NCBI GenBank assembly: GCA_015057115.1
Contig: SVEZ01000004.1
Coordinates: 62,001-126,000, forward strand
Reading direction: 5' to 3'
DNA: 64,000 bases
Source: Lachnospiraceae bacterium
GTDB taxonomy: Bacteria; Bacillota; Clostridia; Lachnospirales; Lachnospiraceae
The notes below the pieces were generated by a model. The model worked only from the letters and a program-made list of their open reading frames with translations, made no database searches and had not been told where the DNA came from. Below, piece after piece: positions 43,946 through 53,501 of this stretch (its first letter is position 1; each line of letters opens with the position of its first letter). The position numbers were made by a program, and so were the translations under genes.

Positions 43946-45274
43946 TTATTCTACATTTACGTTAGGATATTTTTCCTTAATAAATTTACGGAAGTTTTCT
44001 AATGCCTGATCCTTTGTAACCTCACCCTTTAAGTACTCTCTGTAGTACTGCTGGATTCCTTCGTTGCAAAGCTGATCGTATTTAGATGTATTCTGGAACT
44101 TGATGTCCTTTGCAAGTTCTACGAATAATGCGGTATCATTCTGTCCGCCAAGGAACTCGTTACCATAGTTCGGATCAGAAGCAAATTTCTCATTTACCTT
44201 CTGGTTGTTAACAAACTGCTGATTCTTTTCTACCATGTTGGAGCAAATCTCTTCATTATTTAAGAATGCATTCATGGTATCTGCTACAGCCTTCTCGTTA
44301 TCTGTACCGGTTGCTGCCAGTAACCATGTACCGCCCCAGCAGAAGGTCTGCGGTCCCTGACATAATCCCCAGTCACCTTTACAGGTGTCCATTGCATTAC
44401 CCATACAGAAGTTATAGTACCAAGCCGGTCCGAAGAAGCACATTGTCTTACCGGTATCTAACATCTGCTGCTGTTTCTCCTCGCCCCAGATATCATTAAG
44501 GATGGTATAGTCATTCTTGGCAAACATTTCAGCCTGATCCATCCAGCTCTGAATTGCGGAGTCAATAACAAGATTGTTGTCTTCATCTACCCATGCAGCT
44601 TCTTTATTGTTGGAGAAGGTACGATAGGTTTCTCCGTCGGAAGCAGTCATGTAATAGCCTTTTTCTTTTGCCTCGGCTGCCACCTCATTGAACTTATCCC
44701 AGGAGTCGATCTTGCTCTGTACTTCATCCGGATCATCGGTTCCAAGTACATCCTTGGCAATGGATCTACGATAGATTACACCTGCCGGGCAGCACTGGAA
44801 AGAAGTACCCTTCACAACGCCATTGTCATCCGTTGCAGCTTCTACTGTATATTTGTATGCATTTGAGAAGTCCTTCACTCCCATCTTCTCAACATCTGCT
44901 GTTGCATCGGATTTAACATATTTTACAACGTAATCTGCTTCTGCAAGGAACATATCAATCTTCTCATCATCCTTTGCATCTTCCTGATTCAATAAAGCTC
45001 TGTCAAGAGCATCCTGATATGCACCGTTCTCGTTTGGAACAATTGTCCAAACAACCTTTGCATCTCCAACATAGTACTCTCCATCATCATGCTTCTCAGC
45101 AAAGTAGGATTCAAAGAAGCCCTTGAACTCTTCGTTAAAAGTCATAATGTTAAATACTTTACCTTCTTCTTTCTTCTCGGAAGCTTCCTTCTTGTCACCA
45201 CAGCCTGTAAGCGCCATAGAAAGCACCATCGTTGCAGCGAGCACACCGCTCATAACCTTCTTCATTTTCATCAT
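43946..45274 (-). CDS. Sugar-binding lipoprotein of an ABC importer
   Basis: About 442 residues from the ATG at 45274 (GGAGG upstream; the earlier GTG lies within that site). The lipobox is LSMALTGCGDKK, so the mature protein is anchored outside by lipid. It belongs to the cluster of family 1 extracellular solute-binding proteins. Aromatic-rich segments (CFFGPAWYYNFCMGN, FCWGGTWLLAATG) are likely sugar contacts. First gene of the importer unit and divergent from cellobiose phosphorylase, which suggests cellobiose or cello-oligosaccharides as ligand. The ligand is inferred. Confidence 0.9.
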   Translation of the reverse strand: MMKMKKVMSGVLAATMVLSMALTGCGDKKEASEKKEEGKVFNIMTFNEEFKGFFESYFAEKHDDGEYYVGDAKVVWTIVPNENGAYQDALDRALLNQEDAKDDEKIDMFLAEADYVVKYVKSDATADVEKMGVKDFSNAYKYTVEAATDDNGVVKGTSFQCCPAGVIYRRSIAKDVLGTDDPDEVQSKIDSWDKFNEVAAEAKEKGYYMTASDGETYRTFSNNKEAAWVDEDNNLVIDSAIQSWMDQAEMFAKNDYTILNDIWGEEKQQQMLDTGKTMCFFGPAWYYNFCMGNAMDTCKGDWGLCQGPQTFCWGGTWLLAATGTDNEKAVADTMNAFLNNEEICSNMVEKNQQFVNNQKVNEKFASDPNYGNEFLGGQNDTALFVELAKDIKFQNTSKYDQLCNEGIQQYYREYLKGEVTKDQALENFRKFIKEKYPNVNVE

Positions 45275-45322
45275 GTAAAACTGCACCTCCTAATACATTA
45301 TATGTTGTTGTTAATTTTCACT

Positions 45323-45390
45323 AAACGTTTCGCAAACCGCGTAAACGTTTTCGTTAATTTTGTTTTACCATACCCTGTTCTATTTGTCAA
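45323..45390 (-). promoter_or_regulatory. Importer promoter with two LacI-type operators
   Basis: Minus strand TTGACA (45390-45385), 17 bases, TAAAAC (45367-45362). Two AAACGTTT operators lie downstream at 45350-45343 and 45330-45323, 20 bases apart, where bound repressor would block transcription. Confidence 0.7.
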
Positions 45391-45416
45391 TACATTAATT
45401 TTTTTTAATTTTTGCC

Positions 45417-45470
45417 TTGCAAAAGGGTATTTTTTCATGTATGCTTAAGTAAAATGTACTAAAACGTTTT
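45417..45470 (+). promoter_or_regulatory. Cellobiose phosphorylase promoter and LacI-type operator
   Basis: TTGCAA (45417-45422), 17 bases, TATGCT (45440-45445), then the palindrome AAAACGTTTT at 45461-45470 just past the start point. Same core as the two operators of the divergent importer. Confidence 0.72.
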
Positions 45471-45487
45471 CGGAAAGGAGGCCTTCC

Positions 45488-47917
45488 ATGCAGTTTGGTC
45501 ACTTTGATGATAACAACCGGGAGTATGTAATCGAACGATATGACACTCCACTGCCCTGGATTAACTACCTTGGCAGCGACGATTTCTTTACATTACTTTC
45601 CAATACGGCCGGCGGCTATTCTTTTTATAAAGATGCGAAGCTTCGTCGTATTACCCGTTATCGTTACAATAATACACCACTTGACAGTGACGGTTTTCAT
45701 TTTTACATCAAAGATGAGGACCTTATTTGGAATCCGGGCTGGCAGCCGGTAAAAACCACCCTTGACAGCTACGAGTGCCGTCACGGACTGGGCTATACCG
45801 TCATCACCGGTTCCAAGAATAAAATTACTTCCAAGCAGGAGATGTACGTTCCCAAGAACGATAACATTCTCCTTACAAGAATAACTTTAAAGAATAATGA
45901 CAGTAGCATTCGAAATCTTACGCTCTTCTCCTTTGTAGAGTTCTGCCTTTGGGACGCGGTGGATGATTCCACCAACTTCCAGCGGAACTTCTCCACCGGT
46001 GAGGTGGAAGTGGAGGGAAGCTTTCTCTATCATAAGACAGAATATCGGGAAAGACGAAATCACTATGCCGTCTTTTATACCAATGCAGATATTGCGGGCT
46101 TTGACACTATCCGGGATGAATTCATCGGATTATACGGCTCACCTGCTATGCCTGTTGCCGTACAGGAAGGTCACTGCAAAAATTCTGTCGCCCACGGCTG
46201 GCAACCCGTTGGTGCTCACGAAATCAGCGTAACCTTAAATCCCGGAGAAGAGAAATCTTTCATTTTCGGACTGGCTTACGTGGAAGTACCTTATGAGGAG
46301 AAATTTAGTGCTCCGGGAGTTATTAACAAAAGCTACGCCCACGCACTAACCGATCGGTATCTTACGGATGCCCAGTTTGATGCAGGCTTGCAAAAGCTTC
46401 ATGCCTTCTGGGATGAACTTTTACAGGGCTTTACGGTTTCTACTCCGGATATACGACTGAATCGAATGATTAACATCTGGAATGCCTACCAGTGCATGGT
46501 TACCTTTAACATGTCCCGTTCCGCTTCCTACTTTGAATCCGGAATCGGTCGTGGTATGGGCTTTCGGGATTCCTGCCAGGATCTCCTTGGTTTCGTGCAC
46601 ATGATTCCGGAAAAAGCAAGAATCCGAATTTTGGATATTGCCGCCACCCAGAAAGAGGACGGTGGTGCTTATCACCAGTACCAGCCTCTTACCAAGAAGG
46701 GCAATTCCGACATCGGCGGTGGATTTAACGACGACCCACTTTGGCTTATTGCTGCGGTTTCCGCCTACTTGAAGGAAACCGGAGATTTTGATATTTTAAA
46801 GGAACAGGTGGACTTCGATAACAATTCTTCCCGAAAGGCTCCACTTTTGGAGCACTTGCGAAGAAGTTTCCAGTATACCCTTCGTAATTTGGGTCCCCAC
46901 AAGCTTCCCCTCATCGGACGAGCTGATTGGAACGACTGCCTGAACTTAAACTGTTTTTCCAAACAGCCGGGAGAACCCTTCCAGATTACCGGTCCGAGTG
47001 AAGGTCCCGTTGCGGAATCCGTCTTTATCGCAGGTATGTTTGTAAAATACGGACGGGAATACGCTGAAATTTTGAAGCACCTTGGATTAACGGAAGAGTC
47101 ACAAGCAGCTCTTAAGGCAGTTTCTGCTATGACGGATGCGGTTATAACCGCAGGCTGGGACGGCGAATGGTTCTTACGTGCCTACGATGCCTTCGGCGAG
47201 AAAGTAGGTTCCAAGGAATGTACAGAGGGACAGATTTATATCGAGCCCCAGGGCATGTGCGTTATGGCGGGCATTGGCGTTGAGAATGGATTTGCCGAAC
47301 GCGCACTAAACTCCGTGAAAGAACGGCTGGATACGAAGTACGGCATTGTGATTTTAAATCCACCCTACACCAGCTATCAGGTGAACTTAGGCGAGATTAG
47401 CTCTTATCCTCCGGGATATAAAGAAAACGCCGGCATTTTCTGTCACAATAATCCCTGGATTATTTTTGCGGAAACCATGCTGGGTCATGGCGATCGTGCC
47501 ATGGAATTATATAAAAAAACCTGCCCGGCATTCCTGGAAGAAATTTCAGAAATTCATCGGACAGAACCCTATGTATATTGCCAAATGATTGCAGGAAAGG
47601 ATGCCCCATCCTTTGGAGAAGGCAAAAACTCCTGGCTTACGGGAACGGCAGCCTGGACTTTTGCCACCTTATCCCAGGCAATCTTAGGTATTCAACCGGA
47701 ATACGACGGTCTGCTTATTGATCCCTGTATTCCGAAAGACATGGATGGCTTCACGGTAGAGCGCCGTTACAGAAACTGTCTGTACCGCATAACCGTTAAG
47801 AATCCGAACCATGTGGAAAAAGGTGTTGCCAAATTACTGGTTAACGGAAAAGAATCCCCCGTTGCTCCTATTCCACCAACAGACTCTGTGATGGATGTAG
47901 AAGTAATTTTAGGATAA
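45488..47917 (+). CDS. Cellobiose phosphorylase (GH94)
   Basis: An 809-residue cytosolic enzyme that splits cellobiose with phosphate into glucose 1-phosphate and glucose, saving ATP. Length and full-span sequence fit cellobiose phosphorylases (~810 residues), not cellodextrin phosphorylases (~980). The acid catalyst Asp lies in [16 protein letters not shown] near residue 490. Other family blocks are [17 protein letters not shown] (~350), [24 protein letters not shown] (~395) and [25 protein letters not shown] (~700). It has a strong ribosome site (AAAGGAGG) and LacI-type operator. It is divergent from the ABC importer, which probably supplies its substrate. Confidence 0.92.
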   Translation: MQFGHFDDNNREYVIERYDTPLPWINYLGSDDFFTLLSNTAGGYSFYKDAKLRRITRYRYNNTPLDSDGFHFYIKDEDLIWNPGWQPVKTTLDSYECRHGLGYTVITGSKNKITSKQEMYVPKNDNILLTRITLKNNDSSIRNLTLFSFVEFCLWDAVDDSTNFQRNFSTGEVEVEGSFLYHKTEYRERRNHYAVFYTNADIAGFDTIRDEFIGLYGSPAMPVAVQEGHCKNSVAHGWQPVGAHEISVTLNPGEEKSFIFGLAYVEVPYEEKFSAPGVINKSYAHALTDRYLTDAQFDAGLQKLHAFWDELLQGFTVSTPDIRLNRMINIWNAYQCMVTFNMSRSASYFESGIGRGMGFRDSCQDLLGFVHMIPEKARIRILDIAATQKEDGGAYHQYQPLTKKGNSDIGGGFNDDPLWLIAAVSAYLKETGDFDILKEQVDFDNNSSRKAPLLEHLRRSFQYTLRNLGPHKLPLIGRADWNDCLNLNCFSKQPGEPFQITGPSEGPVAESVFIAGMFVKYGREYAEILKHLGLTEESQAALKAVSAMTDAVITAGWDGEWFLRAYDAFGEKVGSKECTEGQIYIEPQGMCVMAGIGVENGFAERALNSVKERLDTKYGIVILNPPYTSYQVNLGEISSYPPGYKENAGIFCHNNPWIIFAETMLGHGDRAMELYKKTCPAFLEEISEIHRTEPYVYCQMIAGKDAPSFGEGKNSWLTGTAAWTFATLSQAILGIQPEYDGLLIDPCIPKDMDGFTVERRYRNCLYRITVKNPNHVEKGVAKLLVNGKESPVAPIPPTDSVMDVEVILG

Positions 47918-47945
47918 AATCCCTCCCTTAATTTTTTACATAAGT

Positions 47946-47976
47946 AAAGCGAGTAGGATCCCCGCCTACTCGCTTT
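47946..47976. terminator. Bidirectional terminator between convergent GH94 and GH5 genes
   Basis: Perfect 12-bp stem AAAGCGAGTAGG/CCTACTCGCTTT with a 7-base loop, followed by ATTT on the plus strand and by TTAC on the minus strand. Confidence 0.85.
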
Positions 47977-47987
47977 ATTTGTATCAT

Positions 47988-49019
47988 TTACATTCTACCG
48001 CTTTTTATGATTTCATCCCGGATGACATCCATACGCTCATCTGTAAATCCGAAGTCCATCTGGCGATAGCTCCAAAGGGCATGTCCGATTTTGTGCTTGT
48101 TTAAAACCGCATGAATATCCTTGTACCATTTCAGGGTACTTTCCAAATCCGCTTTGTCAATTACACCGTATTCTCCGCAATAAAGAGGCACATCAAATTT
48201 TTCTGCAGTTTCGATTGCCTCCTGAAACAGTTTCTCAAAAAAGTTAGTATCGATGGTTTCCCCATCGGCAAAACCGGCAAACATCTCTTCATCGCTCATA
48301 ATTTCTTTATGTTTTTCCTTCAGAAGACCATAGCTTTCCGGATAGGACATAACAAGATCGGAGGGCATTCCCTTTTGCCAATGTGCTCTCTGATGGGTAA
48401 ACACCTGAGGATCATAGCAATGAAAGCTAAGGACGGTATTCTCATCAAAGGGGCCCTGCAAATCTTTTACGGAACGCACGCTGTTATACCAATAGCTTCC
48501 GATAAGAATTTTTACATCCGGGCAGGTTTTCCGCACTCTTTTGATTCCTTCCCGATAAATGGTAACCCAGGACTCCAGATAGTCTTTATCCGTCACCTCG
48601 TTTAAAAGCTCAAACATCACATGGTCGGAATACTTTCCGAACCGTTTTGCCAGTTCTTCCCACAGTCTGAAGAAAATGTCCTGATACCGGGCAGAAGTAA
48701 AAAATCCCGCCTCATTTTCCCCTTCATCAAAGGAATATCCCAAGGTCTTATGAAGATCCAGCACCATATTAAGATTGTGGCTTTCGCACCACTTTATTAC
48801 CTTTTCAATGCGGTTAAAGCCATCTTCAATAAAGGTTCCGTCCTCTTTTATCACAATATTGTAATCCACCGGGAGCCGTACATGATCGAAGCCCCAGCTT
48901 TTTATAATTTCAAAATCCTCTTCTTTTACAAAATTATCCAAACGCTCTTTGGAATAATCGCACTGGGAATACCAGCCTCCCAGATTCACGCCCTGCTTGT
49001 ATCCTGCTAATTCTCTCAA
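47988..49019 (-). CDS. Intracellular GH5 beta-glucanase
   Basis: A 343-residue (beta/alpha)8 glycosidase without a signal peptide, close in length to CelC-type enzymes. Acid/base Glu lies in VMFELLNEVTD (~residue 140) and the nucleophile in VPLYCGEYGVID (~280). Front motif GVNLGGW and FDHVRLPVDY are standard. It probably trims imported cello-oligosaccharides before phosphorolysis. No clear promoter was assigned; repeat copy B lies just upstream. An exo-acting glucosidase within GH5 is also possible. Confidence 0.88.
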   Translation of the reverse strand: MRELAGYKQGVNLGGWYSQCDYSKERLDNFVKEEDFEIIKSWGFDHVRLPVDYNIVIKEDGTFIEDGFNRIEKVIKWCESHNLNMVLDLHKTLGYSFDEGENEAGFFTSARYQDIFFRLWEELAKRFGKYSDHVMFELLNEVTDKDYLESWVTIYREGIKRVRKTCPDVKILIGSYWYNSVRSVKDLQGPFDENTVLSFHCYDPQVFTHQRAHWQKGMPSDLVMSYPESYGLLKEKHKEIMSDEEMFAGFADGETIDTNFFEKLFQEAIETAEKFDVPLYCGEYGVIDKADLESTLKWYKDIHAVLNKHKIGHALWSYRQMDFGFTDERMDVIRDEIIKSGRM

Positions 49020-49051
49020 CCGTACATCCTCCTATTTCCTAGTAGTTATAG

Positions 49052-49351
49052 TATACTTTTCCCGGTTCTCGGTACATACGCTCATTACCATGCCAAAAAG
49101 TTACATTTTTCTATTAAAGCAGGCATTCTCTCGGTCTATAGAATCTGCGCACTACCCAAAAGTTACACAACCCATCGAAAACCAATGAAAAATGTAACTT
49201 TTCAGCATGGTGAGCCTCATATATACCGAGAACCCTTGCTTCAATGGACGATATTGTAACTTTTAGACCGGTTCTCTTATATATATGCCGAGTCCAGACG
49301 GATTCGATTACTTCTGTGAAGCACAACGCCTCCGGCACTTACTTTATTCTT
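49052..49351. repeat. Intergenic repeat element, copy B
   Basis: Closely matches copy A at 39574-39889 across its whole length, with scattered substitutions and loss of the left arm of the terminal hairpin. It fills the gap between the GH5 and GH36 genes and runs 8 bases into the GH36 stop region, as copy A reaches the lacI stop. Both copies therefore sit at the 3' end of a minus-strand gene in the same orientation. Confidence 0.88.
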
Positions 49352-51671
49352 CTTCCATCAAATACATCCTAGAACAAAAGTCCTGGAAGTACCGTACTTC
49401 CTCGTTGTAACCGGTGCCTCCGAAAGCCTGCTTTAAGCGGACACCTTCCATCAGATTAGCGCCGAAGGTATGGTAGTCCTCCTGCTCTCCCGGCATGGTA
49501 ACGAATTTCGCCACCATATTGTGCACCAGAGAATCCTGTTTGATGTGGATTGGTGCCACCATATTTACCAAATCCCCAAAGCCTTTGATGTTGTAACGAC
49601 ATGCCTCATTGTAGAAGTGGTATCGCACATCCGGGTTAAGTCCCTTGGGGTAAAAGCAATGGCTCTGAGCATTGGGCTCTACCAGTTCCTGTAAAATCAT
49701 ACCCACTGCCTTTTTCTTATCGGAGCTGACACAGGTCCACTCATGGATATTCCCGTTACTTCCCCGATAGAAATCTCCAAACTGCAATACTTCCCGCCAT
49801 TCCTTGTAAAGGGCAATTTGCTTGCGAATTTCTTCCAGTTCTTCTTTCTTTGCATCGCAAAGGTTACATTCGTATCCCAGCACGCCAAAGGCTGCCACAT
49901 TAAAACGGCTGGCAAGGGGGGTGCTACGTAACGTCTGATGATTCGGGCAGGCAGAAACATGGGCTCCCACTGTATTTAAAGGATAGCCATAGCTGTAGGA
50001 AGTTTGCATTTTTACTCTGCAGATGGCATCCGTGTTATCACTTCCCCATATCTGCGGAAAATAGCACAACATGCCCAAGTCAAAGCGATTGCCTCCGGAA
50101 GCACATCCTTCAAAAAGGATGTCCGGGAACCGCTTGGTCAACTCCTCCATCACCGCATAAAAGCCCAGCACATAATCATGGGTCGTCTGTCCCTGATTCT
50201 TTTCGGAAGGAGAATAACAATCCGAAAGAATCCGGTTCATATCCCACTTCACATACGAAATCTTTGCGCTGGAGAAAAGGTTACTCATGCTCTCAATAAT
50301 GTAGTCCCGCACTTCTTTATTGCAGAAATCCAAAATCCTCTGATTCCGTCCCTCGCTGTGATTCTTTCCGGGAATGGCAAGGCACCAGTCCGGATGGGAA
50401 CGATACAAATCGCTATCCACATTCACCATTTCCGGCTCCACCCAGATACCGAAATCCATGCCAAGACCGGTTATTTTATCCGCAAGGCCTTTTACGCCAC
50501 CGGGAAGTTTCTTTCGATTCTCTGTCCAGTCTCCCAAACCTTTGGTATCGTTATCTCTGTTTCCGAACCACCCGTCATCCATAACGAAAAGCTCTACGCC
50601 CACGTCCTTGCCGGCTTTGGCAAGTTTTAAAAGTTTGGACTCACTGATATCAAAATACATGGCTTCCCAGCTGTTTAAAAGTACCGGTCTTGCCTTTTTC
50701 TGCCAGATTCCCCGGACAATATGCTCTTTTACAAAATGATGGAGATTCTGACTTAAACCATTGAATCCCTCTTTGCTATAGCTCAAAACCGCCTCCGGGG
50801 AAGTAAACTCCGCCCCCGGATCCAGAGTATAAGAAAACTGAGTCGGATTAATTCCACTCACAAATCGGGTCTTGTGGTATCCGTTTACCTCTGCCGCCTC
50901 ATAATGATTGCCACTATAAACGAGATTCATACCATAGCATACCCCTACATCCTCGGTGGTTTCCTTCGGTGCCAGCATCACAAAGGGATTGGCACGATTA
51001 GAGGAAGTTCCTGTGAGAGAAGAATTCACGAATTTTCCGCCGGAAAGGGGTGTTTCATAGTGATTCATTTCCCTTGCCCAGCTTCCCCCAAAGGAGTGAA
51101 TCACCAAATCATCCCGGTCAAAATCCACCTGGGCACTCATTAGGCGTTTTAAAGTCAGCTGCTCCTTGGTGGTATTTTTCAAAATTGCATACCGGGTAAT
51201 CACATCCGTCTCTTCGAAAACGCTGTAATGCAATTCTAAAATTTCCCCATAATTACGGTCCTTTAAGGTAATCACCAACTCACCGCCGGTGGCTCCGTAA
51301 GCGGAAGGCATTCCCTTCAGAGGAGCTTTCTCCTCCCGAATCTCGCTTTTATCATACACAAAATCGCAGGTCATACTGCCATCTACACGAACCACTTCCA
51401 CAAAGGGCTCCCGGATGTCTCCCTTCCCCAAGGCAGACATTTCCAAGCGCATATCCTCCAGAGTGTACTCCAGATGTTCCTGATCATACACCACACTGTT
51501 GCCCGGCTGAAAAGCGTGTTTCTCCCGCAGACAGTCCGCATCCTCTTTACTCTCAATCCGAAGCTTTCCACCATAATGCAGATGCTCCAACTGCCCGGTG
51601 GGTAAAAGGGCAAAAGCGTAGGTGGTGTGAGCCGTATCTAAAACCCATAAATTATCAAATTGACGTATCAT
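49344..51671 (-). CDS. Alpha-galactosidase (GH36)
   Basis: About 775 residues from the ATG at 51671, where GGAGG lies five bases upstream (the earlier ATG at 51683 is part of that site). Cytosolic enzyme releasing galactose from raffinose-type sugars or galactomannan pieces. The nucleophile Asp is in KISYVKWDMNRILSD (~480) and the acid/base Asp in the block FEGCASGGNRFDLGMLCYFPQIWGSDNTDA (~540). FVMDDGWFGNRDNDTKGLGDW (~375) is the family signature. It is monocistronic between two non-coding repeats. Confidence 0.94.
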   Translation of the reverse strand: MIRQFDNLWVLDTAHTTYAFALLPTGQLEHLHYGGKLRIESKEDADCLREKHAFQPGNSVVYDQEHLEYTLEDMRLEMSALGKGDIREPFVEVVRVDGSMTCDFVYDKSEIREEKAPLKGMPSAYGATGGELVITLKDRNYGEILELHYSVFEETDVITRYAILKNTTKEQLTLKRLMSAQVDFDRDDLVIHSFGGSWAREMNHYETPLSGGKFVNSSLTGTSSNRANPFVMLAPKETTEDVGVCYGMNLVYSGNHYEAAEVNGYHKTRFVSGINPTQFSYTLDPGAEFTSPEAVLSYSKEGFNGLSQNLHHFVKEHIVRGIWQKKARPVLLNSWEAMYFDISESKLLKLAKAGKDVGVELFVMDDGWFGNRDNDTKGLGDWTENRKKLPGGVKGLADKITGLGMDFGIWVEPEMVNVDSDLYRSHPDWCLAIPGKNHSEGRNQRILDFCNKEVRDYIIESMSNLFSSAKISYVKWDMNRILSDCYSPSEKNQGQTTHDYVLGFYAVMEELTKRFPDILFEGCASGGNRFDLGMLCYFPQIWGSDNTDAICRVKMQTSYSYGYPLNTVGAHVSACPNHQTLRSTPLASRFNVAAFGVLGYECNLCDAKKEELEEIRKQIALYKEWREVLQFGDFYRGSNGNIHEWTCVSSDKKKAVGMILQELVEPNAQSHCFYPKGLNPDVRYHFYNEACRYNIKGFGDLVNMVAPIHIKQDSLVHNMVAKFVTMPGEQEDYHTFGANLMEGVRLKQAFGGTGYNEEVRYFQDFCSRMYLMEEE

Positions 51672-51706
51672 AAAACCCTCCATCGTATTTTCTCGTATTG
51701 TATGAC

Positions 51707-51845
51707 GGATATATTCCTACGTGGGAGCGCTCTCGCTCCATTCCAGATGTAACGGTACATAACCTCCCGCAGACGCGCTCCGCCGGAGCTTCCCGCGGGA
51801 GCTAAGTACCGACATCTGCAAAAGTCCCACTTTAGGAATATATCC
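51707..51845. repeat. Structured palindromic element, copy 1
   Basis: Outer arms GGATATATTCCTA and TAGGAATATATCC continue inward as GTGGGA/TCCCAC. Inside are GGAGCG-CTCT-CGCTCC, GATGTAACGGTAC paired with GTACCGACATC, and CCTCCCGC paired with GCGGGAG. It folds into one long branched hairpin. Its partner is the inverted copy at 51940-52065. The gap between GH36 and the transporter (51672-52085) holds these two elements and no gene. Confidence 0.8.
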
Positions 51846-51939
51846 CTCACACAATGCCAAGGAAATATTTTTCCGTTGATAGCTATCCATTTTTACTGAA
51901 TCGGAAACCGTACATAGTTTTCATAAAGTGATACGTTGC

Positions 51940-52065
51940 GCGCCACATTCTTCCAATGTGGGACTTCAGGCGCATGTCGGTACTTAGGCACCGTATTTCA
52001 GGTGCCTTATGCACCGTTACATCGCCGTGGAGCGCAAGCGCTCCCACATGGGAGAATGCGGTGCA
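51940..52065. repeat. Structured palindromic element, copy 2 (inverted)
   Basis: Reverse complement of copy 1 over the core GTGGGAGCG...TAAGTACCGACAT...AGTCCCAC (51958-52047). The central stem is instead GGCACC/GGTGCC, and the outer arms are CCACATTCTTCCA and TGGGAGAATGCGG. Stems differ from copy 1 in sequence but remain paired, which is what conserved structure predicts. Confidence 0.78.
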
Positions 52066-52085
52066 CAACGAAGCACCTACAAAAA

Positions 52086-53492
52086 CTATCTACGTTTTTC
52101 CAGCTCAGCAGAAATCTCACCCAGCTTATCATCCGTTAAAATATAGCGTTTCTTGAATACAAACCATCCAATTATCAACAGCACCATGGGGATTATCACC
52201 ATGCTCATACGGAATCCGATACGGGTGCTCTGGGACAATACCGCCTTTACATTTTCGTCGGAGCTGATGTGGAAGATTCCCAGAATCATGGAGGCTCCCC
52301 AGGCTGCAATACCGGAGGCCAGCTTCACAACGAAGGTCTGCATGGAAAAGATCACAGACTCATCGCGACGATTGTTTTTATACTCACCGTAATCCACGGA
52401 GTTTGCCAGGAACACCGTAATCAATACATTCATAAGACCCACAGATCCCATAATCAGAAATGCGGGAATCAACAGGAAGTATACGTTGCTTACTCCTGCA
52501 AAACACTCTACCATAAGGCTGATATACCCCAGCAAAGCCATGCCGATGCTCACATGGAAAATCTGCATGCAGTTAAAAAGTTTCCGTAAAACCGGGAATA
52601 AAATCATCATGGCAAGAATCTGGAAACCGCCGCCGAAAATATTAAAGGTGGTGTAGTTATCCTGCCATTTTGCAGCGCTCAAAATCGAGAAATCATACTT
52701 GAAGAAGTAGATTACCAGATTGGAGGTTACATATACTGCTGTATTAATGAGTACAATGGCAATTACCATGGTCATGGCCTGGTCGTTGGACAAAAGGGCG
52801 GAAAACATCTCTTTTACAGAGGTAGACTGCAGGTCTACGTTTGATTTTTCCTTAATGGCAAGGCAGGTGATCACAATAAATACCACGAACAAAATGGCAA
52901 CTCCCAGGGCAAAATACTGATAACCGATGCGCTCAATTTCCATCTTGCTGCTGCCGTGCATCATTTCGCCAAGGGCGGCTACCGCTTTTACCGTAATAAT
53001 GGTAATAATGGCGGAGCCCACACCGGCACAGGAACGAGCCATGGCAGAAACACCTTCACGCTCTTTTCCCACTTCCGTAAAAGACGGAATCATGGACCAG
53101 AAAGGAATGTCCATCATGGTATAGGTTACGCCCCATAAAATGTAGGTTACTGCAGCGTATGCCACCATTCCGCTTCCATCAAGAGCCGGCGGCGCTGCAA
53201 ACATCAGATACAAAACAACTGCATTGGTCAGAGTTCCGATTAATAACCAGGGACGGAATTTTCCGAAGCGGGTTTTGGTTTTTGCCACCAAAACTCCCAT
53301 AATCGGGTCATTAAATGCGTCAAATACACGGGCAACCAAAAGAATAATTCCCATTGCCCAGGGGCTGACCCCCATAATATCCTGATAGTAATACAGGATG
53401 TAGGTTGCCGATAACATGTAAACCATGTCTTTTCCCACGGCGCCAATGCCGTAAGCTACTTTTTCTTTTGCAGATAAACTTTTGCGTTCCAT
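52086..53492 (-). CDS. GPH-family sugar/cation symporter (MFS)
   Basis: A 468-residue transporter with about 12 helices. The N-terminal KVAYGIGAVGKDMVYMLSATYILYYYQD and the loop RVFDAFNDPIMGVLVAKTKTRFGKFRPWLL are the glycoside-pentoside-hexuronide symporter signatures. It probably imports the glycoside hydrolysed by the GH2 enzyme of the same operon. It is the last gene of the TetR-GH2-GT-transporter unit, with 10 bases to the gene before it. Confidence 0.92.
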   Translation of the reverse strand: MERKSLSAKEKVAYGIGAVGKDMVYMLSATYILYYYQDIMGVSPWAMGIILLVARVFDAFNDPIMGVLVAKTKTRFGKFRPWLLIGTLTNAVVLYLMFAAPPALDGSGMVAYAAVTYILWGVTYTMMDIPFWSMIPSFTEVGKEREGVSAMARSCAGVGSAIITIITVKAVAALGEMMHGSSKMEIERIGYQYFALGVAILFVVFIVITCLAIKEKSNVDLQSTSVKEMFSALLSNDQAMTMVIAIVLINTAVYVTSNLVIYFFKYDFSILSAAKWQDNYTTFNIFGGGFQILAMMILFPVLRKLFNCMQIFHVSIGMALLGYISLMVECFAGVSNVYFLLIPAFLIMGSVGLMNVLITVFLANSVDYGEYKNNRRDESVIFSMQTFVVKLASGIAAWGASMILGIFHISSDENVKAVLSQSTRIGFRMSMVIIPMVLLIIGWFVFKKRYILTDDKLGEISAELEKRR

Positions 53493-53501
53493 TTTCTCCT
53501 C

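Noticed and set aside
51668-52068. Small frames between GH36 and the GPH transporter
   Set aside because: They lie within the two palindromic elements, have no ribosome site and no recognisable protein pattern.
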